17,633 nt of DNA from Casp-Chloro-G3 sp002816715 (GTDB taxonomy: Bacteria; Chloroflexota; Dehalococcoidia; Lucifugimonadales; UBA3495). A model generated the notes under the pieces. The model saw only the letters and a program-made list of their open reading frames with translations, made no database searches and was not told the DNA's origin. Location of the stretch: positions 1 through 17,633 of the forward strand of contig JAQBUV010000053.1 of assembly GCA_027623815.1 (NCBI GenBank), read 5' to 3'. The first letter of the stretch is position 1. Each line of letters begins with the position of its first letter. Below are positions 13,629 through 17,633 of the stretch, piece by piece. Both the position numbers and the translations under genes were made by a program.

Positions 13629-13720
13629 GGCTTTGGCCTTTCTGTCGAGGGTCATTCATCTGCATGTCGTGATATCCGAAAGGTCGATGTTAGAGAATAT
13701 CAGCCGAACCGCATTGGAGG

Positions 13721-13769
13721 AAAATAGATACCCGGCTGTGACGCTACGTCATGGCCGGGTATCTTTATT
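13721..13769 (-). terminator. Strong hairpin terminator of the korAB unit
   Basis: AGATACCCGGC (13726-13736) pairs with GCCGGGTATCT (13754-13764). An inner stem TGACG/CGTCA (13739-13743 with 13747-13751) closes a three-base loop. On the minus strand the stem is followed by ATTTTCC. It lies about 50 bases after the korB stop. The other strand has TTTATT after the stem, so it could work in both directions. Confidence 0.75.
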
Positions 13770-13781
13770 GCTCGATAGGTG

Positions 13782-13805
13782 CCGTCGAGGCTATTCTCTC
13801 GACGG
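13782..13805. other. Second hairpin next to the korB stop
   Basis: CCGTCGAG (13782-13789) pairs with CTCGACGG (13798-13805) around an 8-base loop, between the korB stop and the strong terminator. It has no T-run of its own and may protect the transcript 3' end. Confidence 0.45.
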
Positions 13806-13816
13806 ATACTGCGAGA

Positions 13817-14725
13817 TTACATCATCCCGCGAATTAGTCTCTTGCCCTGTTCTTCGCTGATACCCAGTTTCCGTAGGGCCATAGGGCCTCGCTCAAGCAC
13901 CGGCTCGCGCTGGTCCAGGCTCTCGTGGTCGCCCACCTTGAAAAAGAGGCCGGTGTAGATGGTGTCGCCCCATAACATGGCCTTTTCACAGGCGGTTTTC
14001 CAGTCGGCGGTATCGTGACCATCGTCTTCCAGGGTTCTCACCCGGTCTTTGAAGAAGGAGTGGCCGTTGTCATTGTTGAAAGTTACGCAGGGGCTGAAAA
14101 CGTCGATCAAGGCGAACCCCTTGTGCTTGATTCCTCCCTTGATTAGCTCAGTCAGGTGACGCACGTCGCCACTGTAGCCCCTGGCCACATAGGTCGCGCC
14201 GTTCATTATGGCCGTTGTGATGGGATTTATCGGCACTTCAACGTTACCAAAGGGGGTGCTTTTGGTTTTCATTCCTTCACGGCTAGTGGGGGAAACTTGC
14301 CCGGTGGTCAGACCGTATACTTGGTTGTTCATCACAATGTAGGTCAAGTCTACGTTGCGGCGAGCAGTATGAGTGAAGTGGTTGCCGCCAATGCCGTAGC
14401 CGTCGCCGTCGCCGCCGGTGGCGATGACGTTCAGGTTATGGTTGGCCATCTTGGCGCCGGTGGCGAAGGCCAGTGACCGGCCGTGCAGAGTGTGCATGCC
14501 GTAGGCGTTGAAGTACCCCGGCAGGTTTGAGGAGCAGCCGATGCCACTGACTGCCAGGATCTCATGGGGTTGTAATCCCAACTCGGCGCAGGACCTTTGG
14601 ATGCTATTCAAAACGCCAAAGTCGCCACATCCGGGACACCAGTCCGGGTCAACTTTACCCTTGAAATCCCGGGCCGTCAGTTGGACGAAAGGCTGTTCTT
14701 CGGCTACCGCTGGGGTACTGGTCAT
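13817..14725 (-). CDS. korB: 2-oxoacid:ferredoxin oxidoreductase beta subunit
   Basis: The 302-residue subunit binds thiamine diphosphate in enzymes that decarboxylate 2-oxoacids to acyl-CoA and reduce ferredoxin. It begins with a short leader, then DPDWCPGCGDFG (Cys30 and Cys33) and GIGCSSNLPGYFNAYGMHTLHGR. The TPP and Mg2+ motif is GGDGDGYGIGGNH, followed by NNQVYGLTTGQVSPTS. These features match the two-subunit KorB type (2-oxoglutarate), although pyruvate or branched-chain 2-oxoacids cannot be excluded. The start is preceded by GAGGTGAT and lies 12 bases after korA. No delta (ferredoxin-like) or gamma gene is separate, as expected when the gamma domain is fused to alpha. Confidence 0.92.
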   Translation of the reverse strand: MTSTPAVAEEQPFVQLTARDFKGKVDPDWCPGCGDFGVLNSIQRSCAELGLQPHEILAVSGIGCSSNLPGYFNAYGMHTLHGRSLAFATGAKMANHNLNVIATGGDGDGYGIGGNHFTHTARRNVDLTYIVMNNQVYGLTTGQVSPTSREGMKTKSTPFGNVEVPINPITTAIMNGATYVARGYSGDVRHLTELIKGGIKHKGFALIDVFSPCVTFNNDNGHSFFKDRVRTLEDDGHDTADWKTACEKAMLWGDTIYTGLFFKVGDHESLDQREPVLERGPMALRKLGISEEQGKRLIRGMM

Positions 14726-14737
14726 TGGATCACCTCG

Positions 14738-16522
14738 TTAGACTATGACTTCTTGGTAAGGAACTGAGTGATTGGTCTTGCCGGCCAGTTGCTCCAGCAC
14801 GGCATCAACAATGTGATGAGGCATGAATGGCTCTCCGTCATATTTGCGAATATGACCGTCGGCGGCAAAGCTAGTCTCGCTCCTGAGATAGCGGGCAAAC
14901 TGCCCTGAGTAGTTATTCTCAACAATGATGGTGCGCTTCGACTTCGATAGCGTTTCGCTAATCGCATCACCGTTCAGGGGTATCAGCCATTTGATGGGCA
15001 GTTGGTTGGCGGTGACGCCTTTCTCTTTCAACTGCTCGACCGCTTCTTTAATGACGCCGTAGGTAGAACCCCACCCGATCAGGGTAACCTCAGCGTCGGC
15101 TGGACCCTCCAATTCGGGAGCGGCAACTTCCTGGTCGATGTTCTGGAACTTGCGAGCGCGCTTTTCCACCATATTGCGACGCTTGTGCGGGTGGGTGAAC
15201 TCGTCACTGATCAGTACACCGTCTTCGTCGTGCTCATCAGTGGCGACAATGTGAACGTACCCTTTCAGTCCAGGAATGGCTCGGGGCGAAATACCGCTTT
15301 CAGTAAATTTGTATCGCTGGTAGCCTTCTTCATTTTTGGGCTCGGTAATCAACTCGCCCCGATCTATCTTCGGGTTGAGGTTGACTTCGTCGGGATCAAA
15401 AGAGTATCTGCCTTCGGAAATGAGCAGGTCAGAAATGATGATTCCGGGACATTGGAACTTGTCCGCCAAGTTGAATAACTCGGCCACTGAATTGTAAGCG
15501 TCCAGGGCGTCTTTAGGGGCCACTACCAAGCTTTCGTAGTCTCCCTGGCTAGCGCCCAGGGCCTGCCACAGGTCGCCCTGTTCGGTCTTGGTGGGAACGC
15601 CGGTGGAGGGGCCTGCCCGTTGGACGTTGATGTAAACTACTGGAATTTCCATCATGGACGCCGCGCCAATGGCCTCAGTCATTAGCGCGAACCCACCGCC
15701 GGAAGTGGCGCACATGGCCCGGCATCCGGTATGGGCCGCGCCAATTACCATGTTGGCGACCGCAATCTCGTCTTCAACCTGGCGAACCATGATGTCCAGA
15801 TTGCGGGCGTTTTGGGCCATCCAGTGCAGCACTCCGGTGGAGGGGCTCATGGGATAGGCTGCGTAGAACTTTACCCCAGCCGCCGCGCCGCCCATGGCTA
15901 ACGCGTCGTTGCCAGCCCAAACACCCAGGGGCTTGCCGCCGTTGGGTAAGACATCAGGGAATGGCTCAAAGTTTTTCTGGGCGTAGTCGAACCCGGCCCG
16001 GGCCACGCTGACGTTCTCGCTAACGATGGCCTCGCCCTGACGCTGGAAGCGCAGGCTCAAGCTCTCTTCTAAAACATTAAATTCCAGGCCCATTAACGAG
16101 GCGACGACGCCGACGGCAACAGTGTTCTGCACCAAGCGGTTGCGGCTTTGAGTCAACTCGCCGACGGGAATTGGGCACAGGTATGCGCCATCATTGACAT
16201 CGTCATCGTTCGGCTTGATTGAGTCGGAATTAAACACTACCCGGCTGCCTGGCCCCATCAGGTTCAGGTGCCGGTCCATGGTGTTCTGGTTCAGGCACAG
16301 CAGCAAATCTAGCTTATCGCCGTGGCTGTAGATTTTCTGGTCGCTAATCCGCACGGTGAGGAAAATATGCCCGCCGCGAATTATCGACTGATAAGCGTTG
16401 TAGGTGTTGAGATGGAGGCCGCGACGCACGAATATGCGCGCCAGGATGTCGCCGGGGGTTGCTATTCCCTGTCCGGCTTCACCGCCAATTGCAATGGAGA
16501 GGTCATATTTGCCTGGGGCCAT
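14738..16522 (-). CDS. korA: 2-oxoacid:acceptor oxidoreductase subunit alpha (gamma-alpha fusion)
   Basis: The 594-residue protein joins the gamma domain to the alpha subunit. The gamma part (about residues 1-190) shows GGEAGQGIATPGDILARIF and YQSIIRGGHIFLTVRIS. The alpha part then has AMGGAAAGVKFYAAYPMSPSTG, VEDEIAVANMVIGAAHTG, ATSGGGFALMTEAIG and the RAGPSTGVPTKTEQGDL motif. The C-terminal domain carries GWGSTYGVIKEA. This order is that of KorA-type 2-oxoglutarate:ferredoxin oxidoreductases. With korB it would provide reduced ferredoxin and acyl-CoA. ATG 16522 has TAGGAG about 10 bases upstream. It is followed closely by korB and preceded by a non-coding leader with a hairpin. Confidence 0.93.
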   Translation of the reverse strand: MAPGKYDLSIAIGGEAGQGIATPGDILARIFVRRGLHLNTYNAYQSIIRGGHIFLTVRISDQKIYSHGDKLDLLLCLNQNTMDRHLNLMGPGSRVVFNSDSIKPNDDDVNDGAYLCPIPVGELTQSRNRLVQNTVAVGVVASLMGLEFNVLEESLSLRFQRQGEAIVSENVSVARAGFDYAQKNFEPFPDVLPNGGKPLGVWAGNDALAMGGAAAGVKFYAAYPMSPSTGVLHWMAQNARNLDIMVRQVEDEIAVANMVIGAAHTGCRAMCATSGGGFALMTEAIGAASMMEIPVVYINVQRAGPSTGVPTKTEQGDLWQALGASQGDYESLVVAPKDALDAYNSVAELFNLADKFQCPGIIISDLLISEGRYSFDPDEVNLNPKIDRGELITEPKNEEGYQRYKFTESGISPRAIPGLKGYVHIVATDEHDEDGVLISDEFTHPHKRRNMVEKRARKFQNIDQEVAAPELEGPADAEVTLIGWGSTYGVIKEAVEQLKEKGVTANQLPIKWLIPLNGDAISETLSKSKRTIIVENNYSGQFARYLRSETSFAADGHIRKYDGEPFMPHHIVDAVLEQLAGKTNHSVPYQEVIV

Positions 16523-16895
16523 CTGTCTGTCACTCCTATGACGGAAGTCCGATTGCCCTATTGGATAGGTCAGACTGCGTAGAGGATATTGTTATTGAGG
16601 GGTTCTCCCTCAATAAGGGTGCCATATTTCACAGTTATAGTAAAGAACAACGGCCTTAGATAACAAGTCTGAAGGCAGTAGCACTGGTAAATTTTTATAA
16701 AGGCACCCTTGATAATGCCTCAGTCTACTACTACTTGAGGGGTGAACACAAGATTTAGCCGATGCTGTTTCAGGAGCAAATCCGATGGGGCGGCTGCCTC
16801 AACTGGGGATGAATGATGCTGGTAGAACGGAAAAGGAGCCTCAGGGATAGCGAGAGTCTAAGTCGAACATGCCAGGTCAGGACAATGCACTGGCA
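16523..16895. other. Non-coding region upstream of korA
   Basis: No credible gene is found in these 373 bases. The korA-proximal part has a perfect hairpin (listed separately). AAGGGTGCC (16615-16623) recurs inverted as GGCACCCTT (16702-16710). The A/T-rich stretch between them could hold the korA promoter, but I find no convincing pair of boxes. The part from about 16741 to 16895 resembles no RNA family I recognise. Confidence 0.5.
16592..16616. promoter_or_regulatory. Perfect 10-bp hairpin in the korA leader
   Basis: TTATTGAGGG (16592-16601) pairs with CCCTCAATAA (16607-16616) around a 5-base loop, about 70 bases before the korA start. No T-run follows, so an operator or mRNA-stability element is more likely than a terminator. 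Confidence 0.45.
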
Positions 16896-17300
16896 CTAGC
16901 CACGCAATCGTTTCTCCAACAGATTTTCGATCAGCTCAACTAATTTCCACGGATCGAAGGGTTTGGCAATAAAATGCGGCCCCAGGGAACCGTAGCGTTT
17001 CATCGCCTCATCCTGGTCCAAGGCAGATACTACAACCCAGACCGGCCTGCCCTCGCCCGCATCGGCCCGGTGATGGAGCCAGTCAAGAACATTCGCGCCC
17101 CGTCCGTCGGCTAGTCCTAGATCGACAATCACCGCATCGGGGGTGTTGCTTTCTAGCTTTTGTATCGCCCCAACTCCGTTGTCCACCTCGTCGACTTCGA
17201 ACCCGGAGTCAGTCAGGGAAAACCGGAGCATCCTCCGCACGCTCCGGTCATCCTCTACGACCAGGACGTGGGCTTTCAGGTTAACTCTGCCCGTGTTCAT
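16896..17300 (-). CDS. Single-domain response regulator (CheY-like receiver)
   Basis: The 134-residue protein is a receiver domain alone, with no output domain. The phosphorylation site is Asp60 (VDLGLADG). The acidic pair is Asp17 and Asp18 (VVEDD), the switch Ser is Ser92 (VVVSA), and the conserved Lys is Lys113 followed by Pro-Phe (IAKPF). It should be a cytoplasmic phospho-relay or allosteric output protein. No histidine kinase is within the window. The ATG at 17300 has only a weak Shine-Dalgarno sequence, but no better start lies before the conserved first strand. It stops 373 bases upstream of korA on the same strand, too far to assume an operon. Confidence 0.88.
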   Translation of the reverse strand: MNTGRVNLKAHVLVVEDDRSVRRMLRFSLTDSGFEVDEVDNGVGAIQKLESNTPDAVIVDLGLADGRGANVLDWLHHRADAGEGRPVWVVVSALDQDEAMKRYGSLGPHFIAKPFDPWKLVELIENLLEKRLRG

Positions 17301-17633
17301 GTACTTAATTCCAGCGGTGGATTGGGCAGGCGACCGGGGTAACCCGTATAGAAAATATCATTCTTGCTTGCATCCATTGGGAAATCATGCGTTTGGCTGA
17401 TTGGAATATTAGAGGCGGCAAATGCAAAGCATGTGAATGCCGCAATCAGTGGCGTGAAAAAAACGTGAATGTCGTGGGGCGAAACGGCGAGCGGCCTCAC
17501 ACTTACGGGGCTTTGCCTCAAAAGTCATTCTGAGTGTGGGAGCAAAAGTGAGGTGGACCCCATTGTTAGGACAGCGAAAGGGCCAAGTTAAGATAGTCTC
17601 CCGCTGGAAGGTCCGATGCCAAGTCACTGGATG
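17301..17633. other. Terminal region without a convincing gene
   Basis: Short minus-strand frames exist here (about 72-74 codons), but they overlap each other, lack family signatures and have no Shine-Dalgarno sequence. The stretch likely holds the promoter of the response regulator and, near the right edge, a possible insertion-sequence end. Confidence 0.45.
17554..17633 (+). mobile_element. Possible left end of an IS3-type insertion sequence
   Basis: TGGACCCCATTGTTAGGACA (17554-17573) resembles the termini of IS3-family elements, which often read TGxxCCCC...TTGTTxGACA. About 60 bases follow to the window end, too short to show a transposase. The call rests on this terminal similarity only. 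Confidence 0.3.

Noticed and set aside
16741..16890. Possible riboswitch or small RNA upstream of korA
   Set aside because: I compared it with the cobalamin, TPP, SAM, glycine and c-di-GMP consensus motifs I know and saw no match.
17297..17627. Two overlapping minus-strand frames of about 72-74 codons
   Set aside because: They overlap in different frames, show low complexity and no known motif, and one runs into the possible IS end.
1..17633. CRISPR array
   Set aside because: No regularly spaced direct repeats occur. The repeats found are single inverted or dispersed elements.

Overview
The window reads as GC-rich bacterial chromosome with densely packed metabolic genes. The gene content suits an aerobic or facultative heterotroph that processes small organic acids and aromatics: a molybdenum hydroxylase of the CO-dehydrogenase family, a dienelactone hydrolase, a flavin monooxygenase and a 2-oxoacid:ferredoxin oxidoreductase. 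Chloroflexota (for example SAR202-like or Dehalococcoidia-related lineages) is a plausible source. That is inference from gene content, because no phylogenetic marker is present.

Left part (1-2332, plus strand): the tail of an unidentified gene, a VOC/glyoxalase-fold protein, then a compact run of a CitE-like HpcH/HpaI lyase, a YbjQ/UPF0145 protein and dihydroneopterin aldolase (folB). A 72-bp dispersed repeat separates this run from the next block. Minus-strand block (2333-4723): a D-2-hydroxyacid dehydrogenase, a dienelactone hydrolase and a CoxG-like SRPBCC protein.

Centre (4724-12451): the coxG/coxS divergent region contains a complete non-autonomous transposon (MITE) with 18-bp perfect terminal inverted repeats and a 9-bp target duplication. 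It also contains a good sigma70-type promoter followed by two palindromic GTAGCTAC boxes. Downstream on the plus strand lie coxS, coxL (form II signature YRGAGR), coxM, a MoxR-type AAA+ ATPase (coxD), a VWA protein (coxE) and a two-domain rhodanese. Together they look like a molybdenum hydroxylase (2Fe-2S, Mo and FAD subunits) with its maturation pair and a sulfur-transfer enzyme. Copies of two intergenic repeats sit inside this operon. CoxM carries an unusual histidine-rich loop.

The most striking observation is in the rhodanese. Its reading frame is intact from ATG 11621 to TAG 12451 except for one in-frame TGA (12323-12325), which falls exactly on the catalytic cysteine codon. A stem-loop that fits a bacterial SECIS by hand folding lies just after it. 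The gene is therefore a candidate selenocysteine-containing sulfurtransferase linked to a molybdenum hydroxylase. A nonsense mutation or sequencing error remains possible.

Right part (12474-17633, mostly minus strand): an HsaA/acyl-CoA-dehydrogenase-like flavin monooxygenase, a strong hairpin terminator, korB and korA (2-oxoacid:ferredoxin oxidoreductase), a 370-bp non-coding leader region with a perfect 10-bp hairpin, an orphan CheY-like response regulator, and a terminal non-coding stretch that may end in the left terminus of an IS3-type element.
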